In this document: piece by piece, positions 1 to 9,373 of the stretch | How positions within the stretch are numbered: position 1 is the first letter of the stretch | Layout: each line of letters starts with the position of its first letter | Position numbers and translations under genes: made by a program | Notes under the pieces: model-generated | The model's input: only the letters and a program-made list of their open reading frames with translations | Databases searched by the model: none | Told to the model about the DNA's origin: nothing | DNA from: Bradyrhizobium erythrophlei | GTDB lineage: Bacteria > Pseudomonadota > Alphaproteobacteria > Rhizobiales > Xanthobacteraceae | DNA length: 64,000 bases | Direction of reading: 5' to 3' | Assembly: GCF_900129425.1 (NCBI RefSeq) | Contig: NZ_LT670817.1 | Span: 6,944,001 to 7,008,000 of the forward strand

Positions 1-1322
1 CACGATCCCCAGAGGATGCCCACGGCCCAGCCGAGCAGCAGGCCTTCCGACCGGAACCAGCGCGTGAACAGGCTGAACACCAGCGCCGGAAAGGTCTGCA
101 GAATCCACAAGCCGCCGAGCAGTTGCAGGTCGAGGGCATATTGCGTCGGCAGGAAGATAATGAACGCCAGCGCGCCGACCTTGACGACCAGCGACGCGAT
201 CTTGGCCACCGCCGCCTCGCCGGCGTGGCTGATGCCGGGATTAACGTAGGATTTCCAGATATTGCGGGTGAACAGATTAGCCGATCCGATGCTCATCACC
301 GCCGCCGGCACCAGCGCGCCGATCGCGATCGCCGAAAACGTAAAACCCGCGAACCACGCCGGGAACAGCGCCTTGAACAGCATCGGCACCACGTCGTTGG
401 GCGACGTCACCTTGATGTTGGCGGCCCAGGCCATGTAGCCGAGCAGCGCGATCAGGCCCAGCAACAACGTGTAGGCCGGCAGCAGGATCGCATTCTTGCG
501 AATGGTATTGGCTGACTTCGACGCAAAAATCCCGGTCAGGGTGTGCGGATACATGAACGCGGCCAGCGCCGACCCGAGCGCGAGCGTCGCATAGGGCAGC
601 ATCTGCGACGGCTTCAAGATCAGGCCGGTGGCGCCGCCCTTTGCCGTAAACGCATCGTTGGCCGCGGAGAACACCGCAGCGTACCCGCCGAGCTTGGCCG
701 GCACCACCACCACCGCCACCAGCACCACGATATAGATCATGATGTCCTTGACGAAGGCGATCAGCGCCGGCGCCCGCAGGCCGGAGCTGTAGGTATACAA
801 TGCCAGAATGATGAAGGCGGCGATGATCGGCAACTCGCCGGTCAGACCCATCGCCTTGATCACCACGCCCATCCCGATCAGTTGCAGCGCGATATAGGGC
901 ATGGTCGCAACCATGCCGGTGATCGCGACCGCGAGTTCGAGGCCGCGCGACTTGTAGGTGCCAAGGACCACGTCGGCCGCGGTGACATAGCCGTTGGCAT
1001 GCGCCACCTTCCACAGCACCGGCATCACGGCGAACACGAAGGGATAGACGATGATGGTGTAGGGCAGCGCGAAGAAGCCGTAGGCGCCCACCGCGTAGAC
1101 CAGCGCCGGCACCGCGATCACGGTGTAGGCGGTGTAGAAATCGCCGCCGACAAGGAACCAGGTGATCCAGGTGCCGAATTGCCGGCCGCCCAGTCCCCAT
1201 TCGTCAAGATGCTCGTTGACAGGGCCGGCTTTCCAGCGCGCGGCGAAAAAACCCATCACGGTGACGAGCAGAAAGAAGAACACGAAAACCGCGAGAGCAA
1301 CCCAGTCGATTTGGTCGGCCAT
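1..1322 (-). CDS. Sodium:solute symporter (SSS family, MctP/ActP-like), 3' part off the window
   Basis: This is a secondary transporter of the sodium:solute symporter family. The translation starts MADQIDWVALAVFVFFF and gives 440 residues before the window edge. Repeated hydrophobic segments and the early GGRQFGTWITWFLVGGD stretch fit SSS monocarboxylate permeases of rhizobia (MctP) and acetate permease ActP. The ATG at 1322 follows a weak AAGG ribosome site. A DUF3311 gene lies 12 bases upstream on the same strand; this pairing is common for such symporters and suggests one operon. The substrate (short monocarboxylates such as lactate, pyruvate or acetate) is inferred from the family. The C-terminus is missing because the gene runs off the left edge. 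Confidence 0.88.
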   Translation of the reverse strand, partial: MADQIDWVALAVFVFFFLLVTVMGFFAARWKAGPVNEHLDEWGLGGRQFGTWITWFLVGGDFYTAYTVIAVPALVYAVGAYGFFALPYTIIVYPFVFAVMPVLWKVAHANGYVTAADVVLGTYKSRGLELAVAITGMVATMPYIALQLIGMGVVIKAMGLTGELPIIAAFIILALYTYSSGLRAPALIAFVKDIMIYIVVLVAVVVVPAKLGGYAAVFSAANDAFTAKGGATGLILKPSQMLPYATLALGSALAAFMYPHTLTGIFASKSANTIRKNAILLPAYTLLLGLIALLGYMAWAANIKVTSPNDVVPMLFKALFPAWFAGFTFSAIAIGALVPAAVMSIGSANLFTRNIWKSYVNPGISHAGEAAVAKIASLVVKVGALAFIIFLPTQYALDLQLLGGLWILQTFPALVFSLFTRWFRSEGLLLGWAVGILWGS

Positions 1323-1334
1323 GGCGATGCCTTG

Positions 1335-1535
1335 TCAGGAATTGCCTTGCGGTGTTTGCGGAGCTTCGTCGGGTGTCTGACTGCGATAGACCAGCCAGAT
1401 CAGCACGGAGCTGATCGGCACCCATGCTAGCTGGTACCAATAGAAGAACGGAAAACCGAACAGTGCCGGCTCCATGAAATTATAGAACGGCACCCACAAC
1501 AGGCCGACGAAAGGCAGCAGCAACAGGATCCACAT
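1335..1535 (-). CDS. DUF3311 small membrane protein, symporter partner
   Basis: This 66-residue protein has two hydrophobic segments (about residues 2-20 and 26-50) separated by an aromatic-rich turn, followed by a short polar tail. Size and arrangement match DUF3311 proteins, which sit directly upstream of SSS-family symporters and are thought to help them in the membrane. The ATG at 1535 is chosen because TGGAGA lies about 8 bases before it; the longer open frame upstream has no such signal. The symporter starts 12 bases after its stop. The molecular role of the family is not established. Confidence 0.8.
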   Translation of the reverse strand: MWILLLLPFVGLLWVPFYNFMEPALFGFPFFYWYQLAWVPISSVLIWLVYRSQTPDEAPQTPQGNS

Positions 1536-1674
1536 GGGACGATCTCCAGGCCGACATCCTGAACCGGATTTTCGCTTGCCCGAAGTATTAGCAACCGAAT
1601 TGCTGCATCGCCAGCGGATTTGCCGTTGCTGCAACGCGGTGATCGACACGCGCTCATGGGATCGCGCCGACGCC

Positions 1675-1690
1675 GCGGGCGGTCGCCCGC
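1675..1690 (-). terminator. GC-rich hairpin downstream of the GlcG-like gene
   Basis: A perfect 7-bp stem (GCGGGCG/CGCCCGC, loop GT) lies 25 bases after the stop of the GlcG-like gene. There is no clear T-run, so its role as a terminator is only a guess. Confidence 0.3.
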
Positions 1691-1715
1691 CGCGGCGCCG
1701 GGCAGAAAGCGTGCG

Positions 1716-2261
1716 CTATTTCATGACCTCGGCGCCGACCTTGCAAATGGCGGCGTCCTGATCGCCGGTGCCGCCGCTGCATCCCACCGCGCCGATCAGC
1801 TTGCCGCCCTCGACCAGGGGAAATCCGCCGGGGCTCGCGACCAGGCCGGGGTCGAGCGTCCCGGTATAGGCGTGACCGGTTTCATAGGCATTGTAGAACA
1901 CGCGGGACTCGCGGCGAAAACGCGCCGCGGTGCGGGCCTTGCCGACCGAGATCGGGCCGGATGCGATCTGGGCGCCTTCCATCCGCTCGAACTGGACGAG
2001 TTCGCCGTTGGTATCGACCACGGCGATGTTCATCTTCCAGTTTCGCCGCTTGGCTTCGGCTTCGGCCGCGGCCATCACCTGCTTGGCGCGCTCGAGCCCG
2101 ATCGACACGCCATAGGGAATATCGAACGGCATCGCATCGGGCGTCCCGCCCGCGGATGGCGGCGCCGGCGGCGTCGCCGGCGCTGGCGTTTGCGCAAGGG
2201 TTGGTGAACTCAGTACGGCAATGGCGCAAGCCGCCAGGGTCATCGAAACGATGGAACGCAT
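1716..2261 (-). CDS. Exported GlcG/HbpS family protein (DUF336)
   Basis: This 181-residue protein has a Sec-type signal peptide (about residues 1-23, ending SSPTLAQ) and a Pro/Ala linker. The rest is a GlcG/HbpS domain: LERAKQVMAAAEAEAKRRNW, then IAVVDTNGELVQFERMEGA, and a late GGFPLVEGGKLIGAVGCSGG. Family members bind haem or small ligands and are often found beside oxidoreductases or transporters; the ligand here is unknown. The start at 2261 is set by GGGAGGAC placed 5 bases upstream. It may be periplasmic, judged from the signal peptide. Confidence 0.82.
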   Translation of the reverse strand: MRSIVSMTLAACAIAVLSSPTLAQTPAPATPPAPPSAGGTPDAMPFDIPYGVSIGLERAKQVMAAAEAEAKRRNWKMNIAVVDTNGELVQFERMEGAQIASGPISVGKARTAARFRRESRVFYNAYETGHAYTGTLDPGLVASPGGFPLVEGGKLIGAVGCSGGTGDQDAAICKVGAEVMK

Positions 2262-2317
2262 AGTGTCCTCCCGATTGAAGTTTGTTGTGGTTTGAAGCAC
2301 GGCCGATAACGCCGCAT

Positions 2318-2932
2318 TTACATCGGCGGCGTCAAGCCATCCTTGCCATAAGTTATGCGCGGGGTTTGCAGACTGCCGTCAGGCTGTTTTTTCGCGGCCG
2401 CGACGAAAACTTTGGTTCCCGGCTTGAGGTCGTCCTTGTTACCGACGACGTAGGTGACAACCGCGGTTTCCGGAGTTACCAGCAGCTTCTTCCTGCCGTC
2501 CTTGTACTTGACCGACAGCGTCTGTCCCTCGACGCCGGCAACGGTCTGCTCGACATTGGCATTGGTCATTTTGGTATTGGGCTTGAGGTCCCAGTCGTAA
2601 TGGCCCTCACCGGTGCCGCGCATCGATTCCGGAAAGATATGCACCTCAATGGCCTTTTGGCTGCCGTCAGGCTGGGTCACCCCCGTGGAGCCGACGAACA
2701 TGCCCGGCTTGATGTCGGCCATCGTCGATTTCACGATTGCGACAAACAGCGGATTGTCGGTCACCGTCAGCTTCAGCTCCGCGCCGTCACGGTTCTTGAC
2801 CACGTACACAGGACCTTCGACGCGTTCGATGGTGCCACGGATACGGACGGTTTCCTGCGCCGATGCCGGCAAGGCGATGCAGATCAGGACGAAACTGAAG
2901 GCAGCAAGCGTGCGCTGTACTATCCCGTACAT
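2318..2932 (-). CDS. Exported DUF5666-like beta-rich protein
   Basis: This 204-residue protein has a signal peptide (residues 1 to about 25, ending LPASAQ). Its body is built from short OB-like beta segments: VRIRGTIERVEGPVYVVKNR, later VEGQTLSVKYKDGRKKLLVT, each followed by a KPGT/KPGM turn (ADIKPGMFVG, DDLKPGTKVF). This looks like two repeats of a DUF5666-type domain. The function of this family is unknown. The start is supported by GGGAGGTC 4 bases before the ATG. It is separate from the GlcG-like gene by 56 bases and has the same orientation, so co-transcription is possible. Confidence 0.7.
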   Translation of the reverse strand: MYGIVQRTLAAFSFVLICIALPASAQETVRIRGTIERVEGPVYVVKNRDGAELKLTVTDNPLFVAIVKSTMADIKPGMFVGSTGVTQPDGSQKAIEVHIFPESMRGTGEGHYDWDLKPNTKMTNANVEQTVAGVEGQTLSVKYKDGRKKLLVTPETAVVTYVVGNKDDLKPGTKVFVAAAKKQPDGSLQTPRITYGKDGLTPPM

Positions 2933-3052
2933 GATGACCTCCCGGATTTTGGCGACGGTCTTCCTGCAACACCCCCGACGCCGGGTTATTCCGGCATCAA
3001 AGCGGGTAACTGGCTTTTGGGATCGTGCCGCGCTGCAACAGGGCGAAAGCGG

Positions 3053-4041
3053 CTATTCGACCTTGATTCCTGCATCCTGGATCAGCTTGCGCCAGCGCTC
3101 TTCCTCGCCGCGCACATATCGATCGAATTCTTGCGGAGGGCGCGCGACCATGACGAGCCCTCATTCACGGCCAGCTTCTTGAACGCGTCGGACTGAACAG
3201 CCGCCGCCGCGGACTTGTTGAGGCGGTCGATGACATCGGGTGGTGTCCTGGCCGGCGCGAACAGGCCGTACCAGCTCTCGGCGGCATAGCCTGATACGCC
3301 GGCTTCCGCGACGGTCGGCAGTTGCGGAAATGCCGGCGAACGTTCCGCCGAGGTCACGGCGAGCGCGCGCAACTGCCCAGCCTCGATCAGCGAGGCGGCG
3401 CTGGCGACCGTGGTGAACATCACCTGGATCTGGCCGCCGATCAGGTCGGTGATGGCAGGCGCCGCGCCCTTGTAGGGCACCATCGTCAGGTCGACCTTGG
3501 CCAGGTTCTTGAACAATTCACCAGCCAGATGCGCTGAGGTGCCGATGCCGAATGTCCCATAGGACAATTTGCCGGGATCGGCCTTCGCCGCCGCGATCAG
3601 GTCGGCAATCGATCGGATCGGGGATTTGGGATTGACCACGACGATATTGAAGGAGCGCGCGACCAGCGCGACGGGCGCGAAATCCCGGTGCGGGTCGTAG
3701 GGCAGCTTCGCATTCAGGCTGGGATTGACCGCATTTGCGAATGTCCCCATCAGCAGCGTGTAGCCATCCGGTTCGCTAGTGGCGACGGCCTGGGTTCCGA
3801 TGATGGTCCCAGCCCCCGGCTTGTTCTCGACGACGACGCTGACGCCCAGATCACCGGCCATCTCCTGCGCCGGCGTCCGCGCGATCACGTCGGTCCCGCC
3901 ACCCGGGGCAAAGGGAACGACGATCCTGACGATCCTGTCCGGATATCCGGCCGAAGCATGGTTCACCGGAAATGTTGTGAACAACAATGCTGCAAGCGCG
4001 AACAACAAAGATGCTGGTTTGGTGCTGGGTTGAAATGGCAT
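3053..4041 (-). pseudogene. TctC/Bug-type tripartite tricarboxylate transporter binding protein, frameshifted near the 3' end
   Basis: This is a periplasmic solute-binding protein of the Bug/TctC family. It has a signal peptide ending NHASAG, then YPDRIVRIVVPFAPGGGTD, and the VPYKGAAPAITDLIGGQIQV region typical of the family. The intact frame reaches residue NEG near 3157 and then runs into a foreign tail ending at 3082. In the next frame the usual C-terminus continues (MVARPPQEFDRYVRGEEERW and so on) to a stop at 3053. One missing base around 3155-3161 explains this. It may be a genuine mutation or an assembly error. No TctA/TctB membrane genes are nearby, as is common for orphan Bug proteins. 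The ATG at 4041 is preferred over 4047, which sits too close to its ribosome site. Confidence 0.85.
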
Positions 4042-4235
4042 GTGCATCCCGCCGGCAAACTGAATATCGGGAAAACGCAGTATCAGATCATGCCTTGCCG
4101 CACAGCGCCATGCGCTGGGCGCTGAACGGTCGTGAATGGGCATGCGCGCGCGAGGATGGACGCCGGGACTTGCCACGGACTAGCATTCGCTACAAACACG
4201 AAAACAAAACTGGCATTCCCCTGGGGGAGGATATC

Positions 4236-5306
4236 ATGAAGCATTGGTGGGTCGGACTGCTGTTGGTGATCGCGCCACCGGCCTTCGCGCAGCAGACGGT
4301 GCCCATAATCGCATTCGACTCCGTCCCCAATCCGCTGAAACTGCCGCCCAACATGTATTTCGGCGAGGTGTCGGGCGTCTCGGTCAATTCCAAGGGGCAT
4401 GTTTTCGCGCTGTCGCGCGGCAACACCTCCGGGCCCGCTTACGCCGCGGCGGCGACCCAGTTGCTGGAATTCGACGCGCAAGGCAAATTTATCCGCGAAA
4501 TCGGCAAGAACCTTTACGCCTGGTCGTTCGCCCATACCGTCAAGATCGATCCCCAGGACAATATCTGGGTAACCGACAAGGGCTCGGACATGGTGATCAA
4601 GTTCGATCCTGAGGGCCGCGTGTTGATGGTGTTCGGCCGCAAGCAGGAAGCCTCCGATGAAGACACCGGGCCGCTGAAGCATCCAAAGCCGCCGCTTCCG
4701 GCCGAGGACGGCCGGTTTCGTCAGGTCACCGACATCGCCTGGGACAAGGCCGGCGACACCTTCATCAGCGATGGCTATATCAACTCGCGCGTCGCCAAGG
4801 TCGACAAGGACGGCAACTGGCTGAAGTCATGGGGCGATCGCGGCAAGGAGCCCGGTCAGTTCAACACCCCGCACTCGATCGCGACCGACGCCAAGGGAAA
4901 TGTCTATGTCGCCGATCGCGGCAACCGGCGGATCCAGGTGTTCGACGGCGAGGGAAAATTCCTGCGCCAGATCACCATCGACGTGCCGGTGCCGCCCGGC
5001 GCCAAGCCTGCGATCGGCAAGATACCAGACGAGGCGATGGTCGCCGGCGGCACCTTTGCGCCTGGCTCGCCCTGGGCGATCTGCATCACGCCGCCGCCCA
5101 ACCAGGTGCTCTACAGTTCGGATTCATGGCCGGGCCGGATCTACAAGCTCAGCCTCGAGGGCAAGGTGCTCGGCATGCTCGGCCAATCCGGCAAGCAATT
5201 GAAGCAGTTCGGCTGGATCCACGCGATGGCCTGCCCGTCCGAGAACGTGATCTACGCGGCTGAACTGCTGAACTGGCGGGTGCAGAAGCTGATCCTGAAG
5301 CCGTGA
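4236..5306 (+). CDS. Exported NHL-repeat beta-propeller protein
   Basis: This 356-residue protein has a signal peptide (to about PPAFAQ, residue 19) followed by several NHL repeats, for example WSFAHTVKIDPQDNIWVTD, FNTPHSIATDAKGNVYVADR and GNRRIQVFDGEGKFLRQI. The fold is a six-bladed propeller like that of peptidyl-alpha-hydroxyglycine amidating lyase and other NHL proteins. Whether it is an enzyme or a binding scaffold cannot be told. The start at 4236 is preceded by GGGGGAGG with ideal spacing, so the longer upstream frame is discarded. It is transcribed divergently from the Bug-type gene across about 190 bases. Confidence 0.8.
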   Translation: MKHWWVGLLLVIAPPAFAQQTVPIIAFDSVPNPLKLPPNMYFGEVSGVSVNSKGHVFALSRGNTSGPAYAAAATQLLEFDAQGKFIREIGKNLYAWSFAHTVKIDPQDNIWVTDKGSDMVIKFDPEGRVLMVFGRKQEASDEDTGPLKHPKPPLPAEDGRFRQVTDIAWDKAGDTFISDGYINSRVAKVDKDGNWLKSWGDRGKEPGQFNTPHSIATDAKGNVYVADRGNRRIQVFDGEGKFLRQITIDVPVPPGAKPAIGKIPDEAMVAGGTFAPGSPWAICITPPPNQVLYSSDSWPGRIYKLSLEGKVLGMLGQSGKQLKQFGWIHAMACPSENVIYAAELLNWRVQKLILKP

Positions 5307-5327
5307 CGCAAGCGGCCCCGTGCGCTT

Positions 5328-5525
5328 CACCTCTCCCGTGGGAGAAGTCGGATTTCACGCGAAGCGAGAAATCCGGGTGAGGGGTTACGGTCGAACGAGG
5401 GACCGTACCCCCTCACCCCACCCTCTCCCAATCGAAGTCGGATATATCCGACTTCGATAATTTGAGATGACCAACTCGGGTAAACCCGAGTTGAGTTGGA
5501 GAGGGAGCGCACTGCCGTTGCGGCA
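5328..5525. repeat. Dispersed CCTCTCCC/GGTGAGGG hairpin repeat, copy 1
   Basis: This intergenic repeat combines CACCTCTCCC, GGGTGAGGGG and CCCCTCACCC blocks with strong palindromes. One is a perfect 28-bp palindrome at 5431-5458 (centre GATATATC). Another is a perfect 10-bp stem at 5472-5493 (CAACTCGGGT/ACCCGAGTTG). Related copies occur near 14.72, 30.85 and 32.45 kb. Confidence 0.75.
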
Positions 5526-5541
5526 GCACTGCGCTCCGGCT

Positions 5542-6696
5542 TCAAATCATCCGCGCCACCAGCGGAATCTTCCGCAACATCGCGGTGACCGCCCAGCTCA
5601 TCGAGAACGTGCCGGCGAATACGATCACAAACTTGACGCCCGCGGGAAGCGGATAGTCAAAGACGGCGTATTGCAGCCACATGATGAAGATGTAGTGCAC
5701 GAGGTAGATGCCGTAGGCCGAAGGCTGCATCGCGTCGAGCAGGCTCCAGCGCGATTTCGCAAAGTGCAGAAAAATTCCCGTCACCGTAAAGGCCATCGCG
5801 GCGCTGTACATCGCAAAGGCGAGGCCGTACCCGACTTTCCACGGCAGCGGCGGGGAATCGAAATTCGCCACCCAATTGTGGTGGGCATAGACGAGAACAA
5901 GGATCGAGACGTAGAACACAAACGCAAAGGCGAGCCAGACCGGCCAGCGTCTTGCGGGTTCGCCGTTCTCGGCGAGCAGCCCGGTCCTGAGATCGACTGC
6001 GCCGACGCCGATGCCGATAAAGAAGTAGCTCGCATAGAGCAGGATGCGGCTGCTCTGGATCGGAAGCGGGAACCGGCCCAATTCCAGCCAGCTTACGTCG
6101 CCGAACGCCAGATGCATCGGCAGATAGGTTGCGATCGAGAAGATCAGAAACCAAAGGAAAGCTTTGACCGGCCGGTCGCGCAGGCCGAAAATGAACTGGC
6201 CGAGCGCAGGGATGAAACGGGGCGCGAACACCCAGACCGCGGCGGCGATCGCGTCGAGCGCCAGCAGCACCCAAAGGAACCAGGCCGGACCTGAAGGCCA
6301 TGGGCCGACAGTGACGGTGCGCCACCAGAAGTGCGCGAAGCTGAAATCCGTCGTTCCCGGCAAGTGGTAGCGCAGGAAGGACGGATAATACGCGACCGGA
6401 ATCAGCACGAAGACGGATATCAGGTACGGCACGCCGAGCCGCCACGCGCGATCGCGCAGGAAGATCGCCGGTCCCTTGCGCACCAGGCTGTCGCGGACGA
6501 ACAGGCCGGACACAAGAAACATGAAGGCCATGAAGAAACTGTCGTTGAACAGCACCACCAGATCGAAACCGAGCCAGCGCTTCGGGTCGCCATGGCCGAA
6601 CCAGGTGTAGTTGAGAACGGAGTGGTGCAGCAGCACGAGCAGAATGATGAAGGTCCGCGCCCGGTCGAACGCTGCGATGCGTACCGGCGTCGTCAT
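5542..6696 (-). CDS. Membrane acyltransferase 3 family protein (OpgC-like)
   Basis: This is an integral membrane acyltransferase. It opens with IAAFDRARTFIILLVLLHHS, the family signature carrying the catalytic-type histidine pair, and about ten hydrophobic segments follow. It ends with the AYGIYLVHYIFIMWLQY segment common in acyltransferase-3 proteins. Members O-acylate glucans, peptidoglycan or other surface polymers from the cytoplasmic side; the acceptor here is unknown. The start at 6696 (MTTPVRIAAF) leaves the usual short N-terminus. An ATG at 6729 or TTG at 6747 is possible. It lies 75 bases after the serine hydrolase on the same strand. Confidence 0.82.
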   Translation of the reverse strand: MTTPVRIAAFDRARTFIILLVLLHHSVLNYTWFGHGDPKRWLGFDLVVLFNDSFFMAFMFLVSGLFVRDSLVRKGPAIFLRDRAWRLGVPYLISVFVLIPVAYYPSFLRYHLPGTTDFSFAHFWWRTVTVGPWPSGPAWFLWVLLALDAIAAAVWVFAPRFIPALGQFIFGLRDRPVKAFLWFLIFSIATYLPMHLAFGDVSWLELGRFPLPIQSSRILLYASYFFIGIGVGAVDLRTGLLAENGEPARRWPVWLAFAFVFYVSILVLVYAHHNWVANFDSPPLPWKVGYGLAFAMYSAAMAFTVTGIFLHFAKSRWSLLDAMQPSAYGIYLVHYIFIMWLQYAVFDYPLPAGVKFVIVFAGTFSMSWAVTAMLRKIPLVARMI

Positions 6697-6771
6697 GACC
6701 TGATTGCTTTCGTCCGGTTTTCGCAGCATCTCAACCGTTCCGCGCAAGGCCGCTTCATGCGGCCGGTCGGA

Positions 6772-8058
6772 TCACTTCTCGAACGCGTCGTAAATGAGCT
6801 TCTTCAGCGTTACCTCAACATGCATGCGCCCGGATGGGGAGTCCTCCATCAGAACGAAGAACATATCCTGGGCGCGGTCGACCACGATGTAAACGCCGGT
6901 GGCGCCGTCCCATTTGATCTCCCCGAACGACCCCGGCGGCGGCGGCACCGCGTTGCCGGGATCGGTGCGGACGCCGAAACCGTAGCCAAATCCGAAACCG
7001 TCGCCGGGGTAGTAGAAATAATTGCGCGCGACCCCCGAGCCCGTCCCGATATGGTCCGTCGTCATCGCGGCGAATGCCGCTGACCTGAGATAGGTCTTGC
7101 CGTCCAGCGTCCCGCCATTCAGCAGCATCTGCCCGTAGCGCGCAAAATCGGCGATGGTCGAAACCATCCCGCCGCCGCCGGATTCCCACCGCGTGACGTC
7201 AAGCGAGTTTCGTTCGACGTGGCGGTCCCTGGCCAGCGGCTGGGCGTAGCGCGCCCGTTCGGCCGGATCGGTCAGGAAGAATTTCGTGGTGGTCATGCCG
7301 AGCGGATCGAGCAGATTCGTCTTTTCGAATTGATAGAGTGATTGGCCGGACACCACCTCGATCACGCGGCCGACGACGTCGGTCGAATGCCCGTAATCCC
7401 ACAGCGTGCGCGGCTGCTCGGCCAGCGGCAGCTTCGACAGCCTCTCGACGAACCCGGCATTGTCGAAATCGCCGAGATAGATGCCGTCATAGGCGGCCTT
7501 GACCAGCCCTTCGCCATAGAAGCCGTAGGTGAGGCCGGAGGTCTGCAGCAGCAGATCCTCGATGTTGATGGGCCGGCGCAGCGGCACCAGGTCAAGCACC
7601 GGCCGCCCCAATTCGTCTTTTTTCTCGACGCCGACCTTCATGCCGGCGAAGGATGGAATGTACTTGCTGACGGGATCATCGAGCGAGATCCTGCCGCGAT
7701 CGACCAGCATCATCGCCGCCACGCTAGTGATGGTCTTGGTGACTGAATGAATCGGGAAGATCGCGTCCGCCGTCATCGGCGTACCCTTCTCGACGTCGCG
7801 CTTGCCGAAGCATTTGAAATAGACCGGCTTGCCGTGGCGCTGGATCAGCACGATGGCGCCGGGAATTCTCCCCGCGGCGACTTCGCCATCGATGAAATCG
7901 TCGATGGCCGAGAGCTTTTCGATCGAGAGCACCGCTCCCGGCGGGGGCCCGAGTTGAACAGCGGCAGCCGGCAGGGAAACCGAGGCCGATACCGCGGCGG
8001 CAACCGCGGCGAATAGCGTGGCACAGGGCTCTGATGACGCGAAATGGCGCGGGAGCAT
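6772..8058 (-). CDS. Exported serine hydrolase of the beta-lactamase/esterase (EstB-type) family
   Basis: This 428-residue protein has a signal-like N-terminus (to about residue 33, SLPAAAV). The class C beta-lactamase fold shows the SxxK motif as S105-V-T-K108 and the second motif as Y222-G-H-S. The Tyr-Gly-His form is more usual in EstB-type esterases and DD-peptidase-like hydrolases than in true AmpC enzymes, which carry Tyr-Ser-Asn. The likely role is hydrolysis of an ester or peptide in the periplasm; antibiotic resistance is not implied. The DoxD-DoxA gene lies 183 bases upstream with a strong hairpin between them. Confidence 0.82.
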   Translation of the reverse strand: MLPRHFASSEPCATLFAAVAAAVSASVSLPAAAVQLGPPPGAVLSIEKLSAIDDFIDGEVAAGRIPGAIVLIQRHGKPVYFKCFGKRDVEKGTPMTADAIFPIHSVTKTITSVAAMMLVDRGRISLDDPVSKYIPSFAGMKVGVEKKDELGRPVLDLVPLRRPINIEDLLLQTSGLTYGFYGEGLVKAAYDGIYLGDFDNAGFVERLSKLPLAEQPRTLWDYGHSTDVVGRVIEVVSGQSLYQFEKTNLLDPLGMTTTKFFLTDPAERARYAQPLARDRHVERNSLDVTRWESGGGGMVSTIADFARYGQMLLNGGTLDGKTYLRSAAFAAMTTDHIGTGSGVARNYFYYPGDGFGFGYGFGVRTDPGNAVPPPPGSFGEIKWDGATGVYIVVDRAQDMFFVLMEDSPSGRMHVEVTLKKLIYDAFEK

Positions 8059-8181
8059 CTGTTGGTCCAGCCGGTCAGTTGGACGACAGACGGAGCCTAT
8101 AACATCATTGCAGGCCGATCCAGTCGACGCCTGCCTGCCCTCCCTGCAATCGTTATAAGGAATTGGGATCGATGGGCTTTG

Positions 8182-8204
8182 CTGCCCGGCACAGTGCCGG
8201 GCAG
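8182..8204 (-). terminator. Perfect 23-bp palindrome after the doxDA operon
   Basis: CTGCCCGGCAC and GTGCCGGGCAG form an 11-bp perfect inverted repeat around one base. It lies 37 bases after the doxD stop and before the serine hydrolase. No T-run follows, so it may act as an attenuating hairpin or 3'-end stabiliser rather than a classic terminator. Confidence 0.45.
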
Positions 8205-8241
8205 ATCGATGGTCGGCCGGATAACGCTTCCTCTTTGCTTC

Positions 8242-9345
8242 CTATTCCGGTCTGACGGCGACGTTGAAGGTATTGCCGTTGACGGTGCGCAACTGCAACG
8301 TCGCGGCGTTATGCAGGCTGGCGGCGTTGGCTTCGCCGATGACGGGCAAGGTGATCGTCGCCACCGCTCCCATCTTCGCCCGCAGCCCGAACGGACCCGG
8401 TGCAAAGCGGTTGTAGGCGAACTCGTTGCTGATCGCCGAAGCCGGCAGGTGGCTCAACGCCGTACCGTCCCATTGCTCGAGCACGGCGCCGTCATTGGAC
8501 TTGAGCACCGCGCTCATGATGTTGGAGGGCGCCGCCGGCGTGCCGCCGTCGAGATAGGCATGGAAGCGCACGGCGCCGTTCGGCAGCAGGACACCATCGG
8601 ACAGACTGAGATGATGCTTGCTGGGGCTAACCGGGCCGCCGTGAAACGGCGTCACCACCGAACCCCGGAAATAGTTGTAGGTGGCGACGTTGAAGACCAC
8701 GGTTGCCGCAAACACTGCGAGCGCGAAGTTCTGGAATGCGCCGCCCCGCATCGGAAGCGGAAGCGCTCCGGACATCCAGCGGAACCAGCCGCGTTCGGCG
8801 AGCGCCGGCTTGCGCGCGAGCAGCGCACTGTCGAGCGAGAAAGCGGCGCTGCCGCCAAGCATCAGCGTGGCGCCGATCGCCAGATTGCAGGCCGCCATGG
8901 TCCATTCATCGATGCAGGTCGCGCCCTGCCACCCGAACATCAGCATCAGCACGACTGACAATCCCATCGAAACCAGCGCCGCGGCCCGCGTCAGAAAGCC
9001 GGTCATCAGGAATATTCCCGCGATCACCTCGACCGCGCTGAACAGGATCATCGAGACATAGAGCAGATAGAAATGATGCAGCAGGAACGCGATGATGTGG
9101 TCGGTTCCAAGCAGCGCGCCCGGCATGGCCGACTGGAACTTGTTGGCCATCCAGCTTGCGGCGTGCGGATCGAGTTTAGCGGGCGCGTAGATGAATCGGC
9201 GCGACCCGCCGCCCCAATAGATGAATCCCTGAATGAAACGGATCGACAGCAGGCCGAGTGCCGCGAGGCGCAGGGCGTCCGCCTTGCTGCGTTGGGCGGC
9301 TGAATGGGTGGCTGCCGCGGTGCCATCGAGCATAAGGGTCGACAT
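8242..9345 (-). CDS. doxD: Fused DoxD-DoxA-like thiosulfate:quinone oxidoreductase subunit
   Basis: This 367-residue protein joins two parts. The N-terminal membrane half (about 20-220) is DoxD-like: ALRLAALGLLSIRFIQGFIYWGGGSRR, then helices including EVIAGIFLMTGFLTRAAALV. The C-terminal half (about 240-367) resembles DoxA, an exposed beta-domain. In Acidianus, DoxD and DoxA form thiosulfate:quinone oxidoreductase, which oxidises thiosulfate to tetrathionate and feeds the quinone pool; single-chain fusions are known in bacteria. The start is chosen at 9345 because ACAGGAGA precedes it. It is the last of three same-strand genes (28-base gap), so it probably works with the binding protein and DsrE-like protein. 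The substrate is not proven. Confidence 0.78.
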   Translation of the reverse strand: MSTLMLDGTAAATHSAAQRSKADALRLAALGLLSIRFIQGFIYWGGGSRRFIYAPAKLDPHAASWMANKFQSAMPGALLGTDHIIAFLLHHFYLLYVSMILFSAVEVIAGIFLMTGFLTRAAALVSMGLSVVLMLMFGWQGATCIDEWTMAACNLAIGATLMLGGSAAFSLDSALLARKPALAERGWFRWMSGALPLPMRGGAFQNFALAVFAATVVFNVATYNYFRGSVVTPFHGGPVSPSKHHLSLSDGVLLPNGAVRFHAYLDGGTPAAPSNIMSAVLKSNDGAVLEQWDGTALSHLPASAISNEFAYNRFAPGPFGLRAKMGAVATITLPVIGEANAASLHNAATLQLRTVNGNTFNVAVRPE

Positions 9346-9373
9346 ATGATTTGATTCTCCTGTCGTGACGAAT

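Noticed and set aside
6772..8058. Calling the serine hydrolase an antibiotic-resistance beta-lactamase
   Set aside because: The Tyr-Gly-His motif fits esterase-like members better than AmpC, and no resistance context is present.
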